From DAOPZJ01 sp964587625 (GTDB lineage: Bacteria; Bacillota; Clostridia; Oscillospirales; JAKOTC01), in the NCBI GenBank assembly GCA_964587625.1, contig CAZPLU010000041.1, positions 1 to 19,396 of the forward strand: 19,396 nt of DNA. Reading direction: 5' to 3'. Shown in pieces: positions 6,577-14,707 of the stretch. The notes beneath the pieces are model-generated. The model had not been told where the DNA came from. It made no database searches and was given only the letters and a program-made list of their open reading frames with translations. How positions within the stretch are numbered: position 1 is the stretch's first letter; every line of letters begins with the position of its first letter. The translations under genes and the position numbers were made by a program.

Positions 6577-8607
6577 TCACTTTTTATAATAATTCCCGAT
6601 CTTCGCGGCCATGGTCAGCGAATAGATTCCGAACGGCTTGGCCTTTTCGTCCGAATACAGCGCGATCTGCAGCCGCTTGAATTTCTTGACCTTCTTTTTG
6701 AACACGATGTCGGTCTCCTCGAAGGTGTTGAACGTGAAGTCCTCGAAATCCACGTCCGAAAAGTCGAAATACCCCGTGTTGATCCGCCCGATGGCGGTCT
6801 CATGCTCCCTGTCGGTGCGGTAGGCGACTTTGACGACCGAGTGCGGCATCGCCCGGCTGTGGATCACGTTCCCCTTTTTGGTCAGCGTCTTGTATTCGTT
6901 GGGCTTGTTGAAGTCGTCATAACAAAACGCCCAGTACGCCCCGATCGGAACCTCCTCCTCCGCGCCGAAGTCGTCGATATACGCCGAGGACTGCAGCTCC
7001 CCCGTCGAGGCGGTCATGTCGAAATTCATTTTCAGCAGATAACCGTTGTGCGTCCCGAAATAGACGGCGTTGTCAAAGACCTTGACGGTCTTCGCGGGCA
7101 AAAAAGCGCCGTCTTCATACAGGCCGATCCCGTCCCAGATGAACCACTCGTATTGTCCGTTCGACGTCATCCGGCTGTCCGCGAGATACACGGTTCCGTT
7201 GACGAGGATCAGCAGATACCCGTTGTATTCGGCGGTGCAGGCGGCCGAAAGGTTTTCGCGGCACAAAAGCCCGTCGATCCATTTTGAACGGTGCCCGACA
7301 TAGCGCTCGGCGGCGTTGTTGTTCAGTTTGTCGAGGCCCTCCAGCCCCATTTTGCTGAGGAAGACCGGATCGTCGAGGAAGTTGCAAGCGCCGAACGGAG
7401 TCAGGCAGCCCGCGCACTCCGCGCCCCCGGTGACCGGATAGACGCGGCTCATCAGATTGCTCTCGCTGTTCGCTCCGGTCTGGATAAACACCTTGTTTTC
7501 TTTCAGGGTCAAAAGCGTGTTGAAGATTTGGAGCAGCCCCGTGACCGGGTACTCCTCCGTGCCGATCTTGTAATAGCTCAGGTCCCCGAAATAGGCGGGA
7601 TCCTCCGCCATCGAGTGGAAATTATAGTTTTGGTAGTTCGGGTTGCCCGACACGAATGCCCGCTCGTCGAACACTTGGGATATTGTGCAGTTGACGATGC
7701 GGTTTCGCGCGCCCGCGACGGTTTTGAAGAACTCGATCACCATGTTGTCGGCGCCCTCGGGGATCGCTACGGCGGGCGCGGTTGTGAACACGACCTTTCC
7801 GGCGGCGCGGTCGACCGTATAATTCACGGTCTCCCCGCTCTTTTCGGGCATGGCTTCGCCGTTCAGCTCGACAAATACGGTCGCGGTGTCGAGATCGCCG
7901 ACGTCGAGGATATAGTCCCGGCTCTCTCCGTCGGTTGAGAATTGGTTGCGCCTGCGCGGGGTCAGGAGGTTGACCTGCTGGTACGGCTCCCCGCCGCCCG
8001 CGGGCTTGCGGCCGATGCTCGTCGTCGGTACGGTCGCCAGCGCCTCGGCGTCGAGCAGCTCCTCCCCCGTGTACGCCAAATAATTCAGCCCGTCCATGAT
8101 CCAGAGCTTGTTCGCCATAAAAAACGAGTTGGACCTGCGCCGGTTCATCGAGGAAAACAGCGGGACATACGCCGAATCCGAACCCGATCCCGCCGATTTC
8201 TCGGTCAGTTCCATCGGCTCCGGGTAGTTGTCCCACAGGTACAGGTATTTTCCGCAGTGGATCAGCGCCGCGGTCTTGCCGTCCGACGCCGCGCCGGTTC
8301 CCCCCGCGTTTTCGTCGGCGAACCTCGCGATATGGATCCCGTAGACCTCCCGGTCTTGCGAGTCCCCCAGCGGACCCGACGCTTTCCCGTCCTCATCCGT
8401 CCCCAAATACCGACGGAACCCCGGCCGCGTCTGGATGCACTCCCCGAACGTTGCCGTATATGTCCGGTACATATTCCGCCCCCGCGCCGCCCGCCGCGCC
8501 CCCACATTGCTCTGGTCGCTGCTCGCGTCGATCCCCAACAGCCCGTTGTACTGCCGGTGCACGACCGCCGCCCCCCGTTGCTCCGGTAGTTTGTTTTGAA
8601 ATGGCAT
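6577..8607 (-). CDS. Large propeller-like tail/head-completion protein of short-tailed phage
   Basis: The protein has 676 residues. CGGAGGG lies 10 nt before the ATG. The N-terminus has the pattern GLLGIDASSDQSNVGARR, then NMYRTY and TRPGFRRY, seen at the start of large beta-propeller phage proteins near the adaptor gene in Firmicute phages. The body consists of repeated short beta segments with Tyr, Trp and Gly (for example YLYLWDNY, YLLILVNGTVYLAD and AVYFGTHNGYLLK). This suits a propeller hub. It follows the head-tail adaptor gene, in the position held by tail-stabilisation (gp10-like) proteins in P22-type phages. The homology is inferred from pattern and order, not from a search. A diverged copy of its last codons lies at 6506-6537. 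Confidence 0.72.
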   Translation of the reverse strand: MPFQNKLPEQRGAAVVHRQYNGLLGIDASSDQSNVGARRAARGRNMYRTYTATFGECIQTRPGFRRYLGTDEDGKASGPLGDSQDREVYGIHIARFADENAGGTGAASDGKTAALIHCGKYLYLWDNYPEPMELTEKSAGSGSDSAYVPLFSSMNRRRSNSFFMANKLWIMDGLNYLAYTGEELLDAEALATVPTTSIGRKPAGGGEPYQQVNLLTPRRRNQFSTDGESRDYILDVGDLDTATVFVELNGEAMPEKSGETVNYTVDRAAGKVVFTTAPAVAIPEGADNMVIEFFKTVAGARNRIVNCTISQVFDERAFVSGNPNYQNYNFHSMAEDPAYFGDLSYYKIGTEEYPVTGLLQIFNTLLTLKENKVFIQTGANSESNLMSRVYPVTGGAECAGCLTPFGACNFLDDPVFLSKMGLEGLDKLNNNAAERYVGHRSKWIDGLLCRENLSAACTAEYNGYLLILVNGTVYLADSRMTSNGQYEWFIWDGIGLYEDGAFLPAKTVKVFDNAVYFGTHNGYLLKMNFDMTASTGELQSSAYIDDFGAEEEVPIGAYWAFCYDDFNKPNEYKTLTKKGNVIHSRAMPHSVVKVAYRTDREHETAIGRINTGYFDFSDVDFEDFTFNTFEETDIVFKKKVKKFKRLQIALYSDEKAKPFGIYSLTMAAKIGNYYKK

Positions 8608-8626
8608 GGTTTTTTACCCTCCGTTT

Positions 8627-8687
8627 TGTCATTCTGAGCCGAGCGCGCCGCATGCAACATGCAAGGATAATCCGCAAGATTTTCCTT
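8627..8687. repeat. Palindromic intergenic repeat-like element
   Basis: The 93-bp gap between 8607 and 8701 begins with TTTGTCATTCTGAG, a sequence I associate with dispersed intergenic repeats of many bacterial chromosomes (memory, not a search). It holds GCATG-CAA-CATGC (8649-8663 region) and a 10-bp stem with one mismatch, aaggataatc (8663-8672) against gattttcctt (8678-8687). No U-tract and no small gene are seen. Confidence 0.5.
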
Positions 8688-8700
8688 ACTTCTTTTTCCC

Positions 8701-9285
8701 TCAAACGACGACCCTCGCCCCCGCCGCGGCCTTGCCCGGTGTCAGCGAATTCATGATCATGTTGAACTGCGACATATGGCTCGCCCAGCTCTCGTCGCCG
8801 TCGGCTAAAAGGATATTCGCAGCCGCATAATACGGCAGCGCAATCGCGCAGTCCTCTGTGAGCGCCAGAACGGTTTCGTCCGCCGTTTCCTTTGTCACTT
8901 CGGCGGGCATCGCGTGGTAAAAAACCCGCCACTTGCCCTCACCGTACACGCGCAGCTTTCCGCCAACGGTAAATCTCCCGGGGTATGACGTGTCTCCCCC
9001 GCATTCGATCTTTTTCAATTGATAAAAATCCGTCGGCATATCAAACAACAGATACCCGTCAGCCATCGGGTCAGCCGCGCCCTCGGACGCCGAATCCGAT
9101 GTGAACGGATTCGTAAATATCGCCGATTTCACAATCTTCTGCTGCTGTGCGATCACCCGCATGCCCATCGTGATAAACAGCGGCAATTTTGCCGTGATAT
9201 CCGCGTCGCTGCAGTACGGTATATCCGAAAGATCATTTTCGTCCATCAAGGCCAGCGTCTTGATTTTACATTCACCCACGGTCAT
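8701..9285 (-). CDS. Head-tail adaptor (gp4-like)
   Basis: The protein has 194 residues, and GGGAGG precedes the ATG at 9285. The opening MTVGECKIKTLALMDEND and the segment that follows are alpha-helical and typical of small head-tail connector proteins that dock under the portal. A central beta part holds DMPTDFYQLKKIE and GKWRVFYH. The C-terminal helix (LPYYAAANILLADGDE, then a FNMIMNSLTP segment) resembles the last helix of phage adaptor families. It lies between the decoration/capsid genes and the propeller-like tail gene, the usual place for an adaptor in a P22-type order. The assignment rests on secondary-structure pattern and synteny. Confidence 0.68.
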   Translation of the reverse strand: MTVGECKIKTLALMDENDLSDIPYCSDADITAKLPLFITMGMRVIAQQQKIVKSAIFTNPFTSDSASEGAADPMADGYLLFDMPTDFYQLKKIECGGDTSYPGRFTVGGKLRVYGEGKWRVFYHAMPAEVTKETADETVLALTEDCAIALPYYAAANILLADGDESWASHMSQFNMIMNSLTPGKAAAGARVVV

Positions 9286-9299
9286 ATGTTCTTGCCTCC

Positions 9300-9416
9300 C
9301 TTGTTAAAGGTGGAGGGAGGGAATTCACAATGTGAATTCCCCAAGCGAATTGCGCATCATTCGCCTGACGCCTGCAACGGCGGCGGGATTCACTCCCCAC
9401 CTGCCTTGGAGGCGTT
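9300..9416. repeat. Intergenic palindromic element with a perfect 23-nt palindrome
   Basis: At 9319-9341 gggaattcaca and its exact complement tgtgaattccc flank one base. A second hairpin (GCGAAT/ATTCGC) lies near 9345-9364. The outer ends, AAAGGTGGAGGG near 9306 and CCCCACCTGCCTT near 9396, are imperfect inverted repeats. The whole looks like a MITE- or REP-like unit inserted in the 177-bp gap. No gene is supported in the gap. Confidence 0.65.
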
Positions 9417-9462
9417 CCCCTCCGTTTACGGACGGCACGCGGCCGCCCCTGCACCATGCGTT

Positions 9463-9816
9463 TTAGACGAGTTGAATCGGCATCAGCGCGACGTCCGCGC
9501 CGGCGTTGCTCGTGATGCTGAATTTGCCCTTGTTTGTCCCGCTCATCTGTCCGTATCGCGAGCTGTCGAGTTCGAACACCACATACTCGCCGTCCGGGAC
9601 GGTGATCACGAGATCGGCCGCCGCGGCGTTGATGCCGTCGCCCTTCGCCACGGTCAGCGTCTTGTCGGCCGCGTTGCCGTTGAGCGCCACAATCGCCAGC
9701 CGTTCGTCCTTGCCGATCGGAACCGTGCAGCCGTCGGTTCCGATCGCGGTGAACGCGGCGGCAACCGCTTTGTTCATCGCCCCGGTCTTGATCAAAGTCA
9801 TTGCTGTAACAGCCAT
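9463..9816 (-). CDS. Small head decoration-like protein
   Basis: The protein has 117 residues, and AGGAGG lies 9 nt before the ATG. It is Ala/Gly/Thr-rich and beta-predicted, opening MAVTAMTLIKTGAMNKA, with the segment DLVITVPDGEYVVFELDSSRYG and an end ALMPIQLV. The size, the position directly after the major capsid gene and the lack of a catalytic motif fit a capsid decoration or stabilising protein. No fold can be assigned from the sequence alone. Confidence 0.65.
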   Translation of the reverse strand: MAVTAMTLIKTGAMNKAVAAAFTAIGTDGCTVPIGKDERLAIVALNGNAADKTLTVAKGDGINAAAADLVITVPDGEYVVFELDSSRYGQMSGTNKGKFSITSNAGADVALMPIQLV

Positions 9817-9844
9817 GGTTTGTTTCCTCCTATTGATGGTTTTT

Positions 9845-9892
9845 CAATGAATATCGCTTGCGGTATTCTCAATGAATATCAAGCGGTATTCT
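9845..9892. repeat. Imperfect tandem duplication forming hairpins between capsid and decoration genes
   Basis: caatgaatatcgcttgcggtattct in part (9845-9869, 25 nt) is followed by a 23-nt version (9870-9892). Each copy can fold through GAATA/TATTC arms. It occupies the gap just after the capsid stop codon and could protect or process the abundant capsid mRNA. Confidence 0.75.
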
Positions 9893-10718
9893 ATGCGTAT
9901 GATGTAACGGGAATCCTGACCAGTTCCTGCGCCCTGACCACGTCCGCGCCGTACAGATGCACCGCCCGGATGATATCGCCCAAATAGTTGCTCTCGCGGA
10001 ACCGCTCCACATCGTTAATCTGTTCAAACAACGCGATGGCATTTCTGCTCATCACCAGCATCAAGTCGTTGGTTCCGTCGTTGAAGATATTGTTCGAGAC
10101 ATAGATTTCCATGCCGGTGTAACGGCCCATTCTGCCATGCTCGACCAGCTCTTTGTTGTCGGTCAGCTCGGCGCCCACGGCCTCGCGCAGCCGGGTCCAC
10201 GTCTTGGGTGTGATAACGGCGACGGTCTTCTCAATCGGAACATCCTTCTCCATCAGCTTTTCCTGCGCGGTCAGCAGCGTGCGGGCGACATTATCCTTTG
10301 TCAACGAGGCGACCGTGGACAACGCTTGCCCGGCGCCGACGACCTTTGAGGCGATGTACGTGTCAATCGATTCCGCCATGGCCTCGGCGGTCTCGGCGTT
10401 CAGCGCCTCCATATAACCGTCTTGCGCCTGCACCTTCTCGACGTCATCGACAAGGTACATCGCGGTATCCAGCCGTTCGATTTTAATGAGTGTGGAGTTG
10501 TCGGAGATGTTTTCGGGCGTTCCGAGAACCGCTTTCGGATCGGTGATCTGGGTGACGCTCGGTCTGCCGACACCGAGGATCTTCACGGTGTCCCCGATTT
10601 TCAGCGAGCCCTTGGGTTTTTCGTGGCGGCGGTTGCACAGATCCGCAAACACCATATTCCGTTTGAGCGCGCTTTCGATATGCACACTCCATACAATGGG
10701 CTTCCAATTTTCAGCCAT
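9891..10718 (-). CDS. Major capsid protein (HK97-fold type)
   Basis: The protein has 275 residues from MAENWKPIVWSVHIESALKR. AGGAGG lies 9 nt upstream, so the longer 293-codon frame is not used. Features typical of small HK97-type coat proteins include an N-terminal helix that ends in VFADLCNRRHE, a GDTVKILGVGRPSV strand, a long helix around EALNAETAEAMAESIDTYIA, an IEKTVAVITPKTWTRLREAVG segment and the C-terminal DVVRAQELVRIPV. It follows the scaffold gene and precedes a decoration-like gene. The order portal, scaffold, coat, adaptor is that of P22-type heads. Confidence 0.87.
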   Translation of the reverse strand: MAENWKPIVWSVHIESALKRNMVFADLCNRRHEKPKGSLKIGDTVKILGVGRPSVTQITDPKAVLGTPENISDNSTLIKIERLDTAMYLVDDVEKVQAQDGYMEALNAETAEAMAESIDTYIASKVVGAGQALSTVASLTKDNVARTLLTAQEKLMEKDVPIEKTVAVITPKTWTRLREAVGAELTDNKELVEHGRMGRYTGMEIYVSNNIFNDGTNDLMLVMSRNAIALFEQINDVERFRESNYLGDIIRAVHLYGADVVRAQELVRIPVTSYA

Positions 10719-10832
10719 AATAGTTTTCCTCCTGATTATTTTCGGATTTTGGTGCAAGAAGTCAGATGACACAAGGCAAAGAGCAGAATACAGGCCTCAG
10801 CCGTACCCATCCGTTCTTCATCCGGCTTTCAA

Positions 10833-11804
10833 TCACCAGCTTTTCATCGACCTTGTAATCGCGCCGAGATTGGACGCAATCTCCTCTCTTGACATGCCGT
10901 CGATCGTGTCGGAGTCGAAGTATTCCCGCTTCGGCGTGCTGCCCCGGCTCGCGGCCGACATCGGCGGTTTGACCGCCTTTCGCATGACGCAATACTTTTT
11001 AAAAAGCTCATACCGCTCAGCCACCGGGATATCCGGATTCAGATTGCAATCGAATTCCGCGAACGCGCCGTCTTTTTTCAGCTTTTCGACTTCCACTCCG
11101 AGCTTTCCGAGTGCCGCAAGGTCACGGCGGCTCTGCCGTTCATTCACGAGCCGCAGATAACACTGCCTGTCACGCCGAGTACGCTGCGAGACGGGCTTGT
11201 CTTCGAGCCGCTTGATTTCGGCGTCAATCTCCCCGCCTTTGATAATCTCGTCTGCGTCGGCGTCTCCCAGCAACATGGAATCCCGCTTTGCGGTCTGACT
11301 GCGAACGGCCGTCTCATTTGGGGTATAGGCGGCCGCTTGAAGCCGGGCGACGGCGGTCTTGAGATCGCCGTCCAGTCCGGCGGATTTCAACAGTTCAGCC
11401 ACGCGCTTTTCCCGCTGTTCATACGTCTCAATCTTCTTGCGATACCGCTCGGTCGCGCGGTTGATCGCCTCTGAGGTCGATTTCGGCGTCGGTTTTTCCG
11501 TATAGCCGATGCGTTCGCTCAGATCGGATTCGCCGTTTGCGTTATCGCCCGATGAATCCGTTCGTTTTCCCCCGTCGGAATCGACGTACACCGATTTCGA
11601 CGCGTTGTTGACGGCGGCGACACCGTCCCCGCTGCTTTTCGGAGCATTCCCCGCCGAACCCGAACCCGCGGCTCTTCCCGCCTCCCTTGTATGTGTCAAC
11701 GGTTTCGCCGTTGGCGCGGGTGGGGGAATCACCGCAGCGGTGGCGGGATTCGTGGTCGAATGCACGGATTCACTTCCGACAGCGGAATTTTCAGCCGTTT
11801 GCAT
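10833..11804 (-). CDS. Scaffold (capsid assembly) protein
   Basis: The protein has 323 residues from the ATG at 11804, which AAGGAG precedes by 9 nt; an in-frame ATG at 11810 is only 3 nt from that site. The N-terminal 90 residues are low-complexity Ala/Ser/Pro/Thr/Gly. The centre is helical and charged (ATERYRKKIETYEQREKRVA, and on through an IDAEIKRLED stretch). The C-terminus DTIDGMSREEIASNLGAI ending in KSW resembles the conserved coat-binding end of phage scaffolds. It lies between portal and capsid genes. Scaffolds direct procapsid assembly and leave before or during packaging. Confidence 0.82.
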   Translation of the reverse strand: MQTAENSAVGSESVHSTTNPATAAVIPPPAPTAKPLTHTREAGRAAGSGSAGNAPKSSGDGVAAVNNASKSVYVDSDGGKRTDSSGDNANGESDLSERIGYTEKPTPKSTSEAINRATERYRKKIETYEQREKRVAELLKSAGLDGDLKTAVARLQAAAYTPNETAVRSQTAKRDSMLLGDADADEIIKGGEIDAEIKRLEDKPVSQRTRRDRQCYLRLVNERQSRRDLAALGKLGVEVEKLKKDGAFAEFDCNLNPDIPVAERYELFKKYCVMRKAVKPPMSAASRGSTPKREYFDSDTIDGMSREEIASNLGAITRSMKSW

Positions 11805-11882
11805 GGACATTTTCTCCTTTAATTTATTGCCGTTATCGGACCGCGACCCCCGGGACGGTGCCCATTTTCAGCGGCATAAATC

Positions 11883-11969
11883 TGTAGGGAAGGATCTTGG
11901 CCCTTCCGTGATTCGGGCAATTCTATCAGCTTTCGGCGTTCGCCCGGAAAGGACGAGTCCTTTCCCTAC
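11883..11969. repeat. Inverted-repeat element with a strong hairpin after the portal gene
   Basis: Outer arms GTAGGGAAGGA (11883-11893) and TCCTTTCCCTAC (11958-11969) are near-complementary. Inside, ggaaaggac (11946-11954) pairs perfectly with gtcctttcc (11957-11965) over a 2-nt loop, and GGAAGG/CCTTCC forms a second hairpin at the other end. It begins inside the portal stop codon. It resembles a dispersed REP-like chromosomal repeat. The remaining 155-bp gap has no gene. Confidence 0.65.
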
Positions 11970-13852
11970 TTTTTCCCACGCCCTCGCCGCGCGGATTGTC
12001 CCCGCCGCGCGGATTGTTCCCGCCGCGCGGATTGTTTCCCCTGCGCCACGGCTTTTCTCACCCGTGCCGCGATCTCATTTTGAAGATTCGTGCTCAAGTC
12101 CGGAAATTCACCCGGATTCGCTGTCTGCCCGCTGCCCATAACCGGAATACCTGCCGGCTCCGGCGCCTGCATACCCGCCCCGGGGATACCCCCCGCGCCG
12201 GATGTACCCGCCTTAAGCTTGTCCAGCGCCGCTCCGAACCCCGCGTTCGAATCGCCCTGCCCCGCCTGCTCCTGCGCCGCTTCCCGCTGCTTCAAAATCT
12301 TTTTCAACATGTTTTTCGGCGCGACGGCGTTGTCGGGCAGCGCCTCGACGAGTTCTTCAAATGTGATATATTTCGCTCTCAGATAGCTTTCGAGGGTCTG
12401 CTCCACGGCGACAATCGAATACGGCGACGACGGGGTGACCTCGATTTTGACATGGACCCTCAAATTTTCGATGACATCCCGCGGGATGCTGTCCGACACC
12501 GTCTGCCCGTTTTCATCCTGATACCGCAACTTCATCCCGTTGTCACCCGTATAAGCCGTCCAAAAATCGAGCAAAATCAATGCCATATCCTCGACAAATT
12601 GCTCATGCTGCTGCATCTGCAAGGACATAATTTGCGCGCTGGCGTCCTGCACGGCCAAAATCGCCCGTCCGCTCGCTTGTTCGGGATTGATTTTACCCAG
12701 CGCCGCCTCCGACGCGCCGCTCATCTCCTGCGTCAGTTTCATCAAGTCGTTGGATAACGCAAGGACATCGGTCGACATCGCGGTCGCCGGCAAATACCCG
12801 ATATAATTCGTAATCGGATCCTGTCCCCGCACGGCGATTTTCGCGCCGACATTGTCCAAGTCCTCGGGATTATCAATCACATTTTCGTTGTAAACGAGTT
12901 TGGGATATGCGCCCTCCATGACCTTGACGGCGCGGCGCGCAAGGGTTTTGTTATATTCAATCTGGTTTGGAATCTGCGCATTCACAACGCCGTTTCCGCG
13001 CGCGGAATTTTTGACTTCCTCCCATGAGAGTTTTGCGATCGGAAACTGTTTCAGTCCGGTCTCGGTATCGGGTATTATCACGCAGTTGCTTGCGCTCTTG
13101 CGCATCCATATCCGCCCGTCCTCTCCGCGCCGATACTTCAAAATCACAAGGGCTTTCCCCTCCTCGGGGCTCGAGGCGTCGGGTTCCTTGTCGGCGGGAT
13201 CATTTGCCTGTCCCCGGGTCTCGTCGTCGGCAATAATGCAGTTCGCCTCGGTTTCCGTAGCGCCGTTTTCAAGCGCTTCCCTCCGCAGTTCCGATACCAA
13301 GCGTCGAAACGAGATCAAAATATAATCCTGTCTTTGAATATCGCTCTCGTTTTCATCGCTGTAAAACACGTTGACAGAATCAATGATCTCCGGCGCCGCC
13401 GAGACCGCGCCGCTCTCCTCGTCCTTTTCGCCCGCGAAGTGGACCAGCCCGTCGCCGACGACGATGGCGTCGCGAATCGCGCGCCAGCGCAGGGAATCGA
13501 GCTTCGCGTTTTCCCAGACGCCCGCGCAGTAATCGGAGAGTTGTTCACAGACCCGCTGCGCAGTCGGCATAAAACCGTCAATGGTGTTGTCAGAGGGCAA
13601 AAACACGACCCGAACGGTTTTCTTCCCGACACTTGAGAGCTTGTATAAAACGTCGGGCTTGATAAAGTTGATAAAAGGCGGTCCGTCTTTCCCGAAGACC
13701 TCGGATCGTTCAAGCCCCTCCCATTGCCGGTCGTTAAAGAACTGCCAGGCGTCGCGTGATCTTTTGATCACGCCCTCGGTCTGTAAAAATTTCAGACCTT
13801 TTTCATACAGTTTCCGATCCTCGGTCCAAAACACAGGATCCGTCTTGTCCAT
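11966..13852 (-). CDS. P22-type portal protein
   Basis: The protein has 628 residues. GGAGGAGA lies 9 nt before the ATG, inside the end of the small terminase gene. Typical features are the WQFFNDRQWEG segment near 40, a GPPFINFIKP segment near 60, a WRAIRDAIVVGDGLVHF stretch, an FPIAKLSWEEV strand and a long helix with MSGASEAALGK near 385, where portals of this family bind or line the channel. Residues near the C-terminus contain three six-residue repeats QSARRE/G, encoded by an 18-bp tandem repeat, giving a basic tail. Portals form the dodecameric vertex through which DNA is packaged. Size and order (small terminase, portal, scaffold, coat) fit the P22-like class rather than the HK97-like class. 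Confidence 0.87.
   Translation of the reverse strand: MDKTDPVFWTEDRKLYEKGLKFLQTEGVIKRSRDAWQFFNDRQWEGLERSEVFGKDGPPFINFIKPDVLYKLSSVGKKTVRVVFLPSDNTIDGFMPTAQRVCEQLSDYCAGVWENAKLDSLRWRAIRDAIVVGDGLVHFAGEKDEESGAVSAAPEIIDSVNVFYSDENESDIQRQDYILISFRRLVSELRREALENGATETEANCIIADDETRGQANDPADKEPDASSPEEGKALVILKYRRGEDGRIWMRKSASNCVIIPDTETGLKQFPIAKLSWEEVKNSARGNGVVNAQIPNQIEYNKTLARRAVKVMEGAYPKLVYNENVIDNPEDLDNVGAKIAVRGQDPITNYIGYLPATAMSTDVLALSNDLMKLTQEMSGASEAALGKINPEQASGRAILAVQDASAQIMSLQMQQHEQFVEDMALILLDFWTAYTGDNGMKLRYQDENGQTVSDSIPRDVIENLRVHVKIEVTPSSPYSIVAVEQTLESYLRAKYITFEELVEALPDNAVAPKNMLKKILKQREAAQEQAGQGDSNAGFGAALDKLKAGTSGAGGIPGAGMQAPEPAGIPVMGSGQTANPGEFPDLSTNLQNEIAARVRKAVAQGKQSARREQSARRGQSARRGRGKK
11985..12038. repeat. 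18-bp triplicate inside the 3' end of the portal gene
   Basis: The unit cgccgcgcggattgtccc occurs at 11985-12002, 12003-12020 and 12021-12038, with one or two base differences between copies. It stays in frame and encodes QSARRE, QSARRG, QSARRG on the minus strand. Confidence 0.92.
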
Positions 13853-14411
13853 ATCTCTGATTCTCCTCCGTCAAATTTGATGTCTCTTTCCCGTATACAA
13901 TATGTATCTCCAACTCCGCGCTGCCCGGGGCGTCCGGCGCCTCCGGAAACTCATCCGAAAACTTTTTGCTCAGCAAAAACCTCGAAAACCCCGCATCGAA
14001 ATTTCGGTTCAAAGCGTTGACAACCACGCAGCTTTTTTGCGCCTCTCTAGCCTCGGCGCAGGCCTCCGCGAATTCGGGGTATCGTTTTTCCCAGGCGGCG
14101 AGAATCGGAACCGTCGCCCCGATCTGCCGCGCAAACCGGTAAAACGTCGGATATTCCGGCGCGAATATCACCGGCTTCTTCCGTTTTAACTCCCCGCTTT
14201 GAAAATTTTCCATGTCATAAACGATCTTCTGTCTCGGATAGGAAAAGTGCCTGAGCAGCTTTTCGCAAAATTCCGGTTTGTATTCGACCGTTTCTGTTTT
14301 AACCGTCGATTTGTTTTTCTCTTTCGTCGCTTTTTCCGATTTCATATCCCCGTCTAACAAAATATCCCCCTTTTCCGGGGTTCGGGATTCTTTCGAAACC
14401 AAACTCACCAC
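13803..14411 (-). CDS. Small terminase subunit (candidate)
   Basis: The ORF has 202 codons. After a charged, disordered N-terminus (1-60), residues around 85-160 hold the segment YPTFYRFARQIGATVPILAAW, then YPEFAEACAEAREAQ, then FLLSKKFSDE. The order resembles the helix-turn-helix and adjoining helices of small terminase DNA-packaging proteins, which recognise the packaging site on phage DNA. The start is unsure: GTG at 14411 or 14408 overlaps a GGTGG site, and a TTG at 14402 has the better spacing. The portal gene begins inside its last 50 nt. Unusually it lies downstream of the large terminase gene, separated by two small genes. Alternative: another phage DNA-binding protein. Confidence 0.68.
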   Translation of the reverse strand: MVSLVSKESRTPEKGDILLDGDMKSEKATKEKNKSTVKTETVEYKPEFCEKLLRHFSYPRQKIVYDMENFQSGELKRKKPVIFAPEYPTFYRFARQIGATVPILAAWEKRYPEFAEACAEAREAQKSCVVVNALNRNFDAGFSRFLLSKKFSDEFPEAPDAPGSAELEIHIVYGKETSNLTEENQRYGQDGSCVLDRGSETV

Positions 14412-14437
14412 CCCGCTTTATATAATAGCATACCTAT
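14412..14437 (-). promoter_or_regulatory. Extended -10 promoter with AATAG-N5-CTATT operator, proximal site
   Basis: An inverted repeat AATAG (14424-14428), 5 nt, CTATT (14434-14438) overlaps an extended -10 (TGC-TATTAT, -10 at 14427-14422 on the minus strand). It is immediately upstream of the small terminase gene; there is no good -35. The same dyad occurs at 14531-14545 and, with small changes, at both promoters of the switch. On the plus strand a TATAAT also falls here, but no plus-strand gene follows it. Confidence 0.6.
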
Positions 14438-14525
14438 TACTTATAATTCTACCCCACGCGGTATTTTTTTTTGGAAATTTATTTCGGCCGCTTTTACAAC
14501 GATGAAACGGATCCCCTTGCTTCCA

Positions 14526-14545
14526 TATATAATAGCATATCTATT
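14526..14545 (-). promoter_or_regulatory. Extended -10 promoter with AATAG-N5-CTATT operator, distal site
   Basis: Nineteen of 20 bases equal 14419-14438, 107 bp away in the same orientation, including AATAG (14531-14535), CTATT (14541-14545) and the extended -10 TGC-TATTAT (14534-14529). A run of nine A on the minus strand (14464-14472) lies between the two copies. Possible roles: repressor-controlled late promoters, or paired small-terminase boxes around a bent packaging site. Confidence 0.55.
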
Positions 14546-14551
14546 CATATT

Positions 14552-14656
14552 TCACGTCCCCGATCCGCTGTAATGGTTGTCGCGGCCGCCTTCACCGCCC
14601 CCGGTGACGCTGCGTAAAACCCGATTCATATGTTCAGCCAACCGTGTGATTCGCAT
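14552..14656 (-). CDS. Possible 34-residue small protein
   Basis: An ATG at 14656 opens a short frame MRITRLAEHMNRVLRSV, then Gly/Glu/Asp/Asn-rich residues, ending at TGA at 14552-14554, just before the distal operator. There is no clear ribosome binding site, so it is weakly supported. Otherwise the 14412-14707 stretch holds only the two operator/promoter sites and the A-tract. Confidence 0.2.
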   Translation of the reverse strand: MRITRLAEHMNRVLRSVTGGGEGGRDNHYSGSGT

Positions 14657-14707
14657 GTTTTTTTCTGTTTGCCGCGTATTGAAACAAAATTTTGCACCTC
14701 CCGCTTG

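Noticed and set aside
10719..10832. Gene in the 114-bp gap between capsid and scaffold genes
   Set aside because: No start with ribosome site and no coding pattern is seen.
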